From NCBI GenBank assembly GCA_024642445.1, contig JAHEBG010000045.1, forward strand, positions 1-7,727: 7,727 nucleotides of DNA, given 5' to 3'. Below the pieces are notes generated by a model that worked only from the letters and a program-made list of their open reading frames with translations, searched no databases and was not told the DNA's origin. Shown here one piece after another: positions 7,687 to 7,727 of this stretch (its first letter is position 1; the number at the start of each line of letters is the position of its first letter). The position numbers were made by a program, and so were the translations under genes. This stretch comes from Gammaproteobacteria bacterium. GTDB lineage: Bacteria > Pseudomonadota > Gammaproteobacteria > Xanthomonadales > Xanthomonadaceae.

Positions 7687-7708
7687 TTTTCGCCGATTTC
7701 GGTCAAAA
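7687..7708. repeat. Imperfect 22-bp palindrome upstream of mnmG
   Basis: Ten-base arms TTTTCGCCGA and TCGGTCAAAA, separated by TT, pair at eight of ten positions. The element lies 10-31 bp before the mnmG start, where it would overlap a promoter or leader. Only 50 bp of upstream sequence is available, so the promoter itself cannot be judged. Confidence 0.3.
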
Positions 7709-7727
7709 CACCAAACGCGCCCGAAGG

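Overview
All genes in this window lie on the minus strand. The set suggests a free-living gammaproteobacterium of moderately high G+C. This is inferred from protein style and gene content (MnmG, an EstA-like GDSL autotransporter, and a sugar MFS carrier paired with a secreted alpha-amylase); no rRNA or other strict taxonomic marker is present.

Read in the direction of transcription (right to left), the window opens with a complete mnmG (7677-5797), the FAD enzyme that modifies the wobble uridine of tRNAs with MnmE. Its stop overlaps the start of a small DUF2062 membrane protein (5797-5264) in a TGATG junction, so the two are probably translated together. After a 161-bp gap comes a 628-residue autotransporter (5102-3216). 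It has a signal peptide, an SGNH/GDSL esterase passenger and an outer-membrane beta-barrel ending in Phe, and it is closed by a clear intrinsic terminator with a UUCG loop (3193-3170).

A 174-bp intergenic region then leads to a two-gene carbohydrate unit: a 12-helix MFS sugar carrier of the maltose/sucrose (GPH/SLC45-like) type (3041-1554) and, 7 nt later, a secreted GH13 alpha-amylase (1546 to the left edge, C-terminus missing). Together they suggest that the amylase releases maltose or short maltodextrins outside the inner membrane and the carrier imports them.

No RNA gene, mobile element, CRISPR array or long repeat was seen. No gene-free stretch exceeds 300 bases. The intergenic regions hold short inverted repeats that could be regulator sites. 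Nothing here is plainly a new system. The best leads are the DUF2062 partner of mnmG, the two cysteine pairs in the autotransporter passenger, and the putative operators upstream of the sugar carrier and of the esterase.
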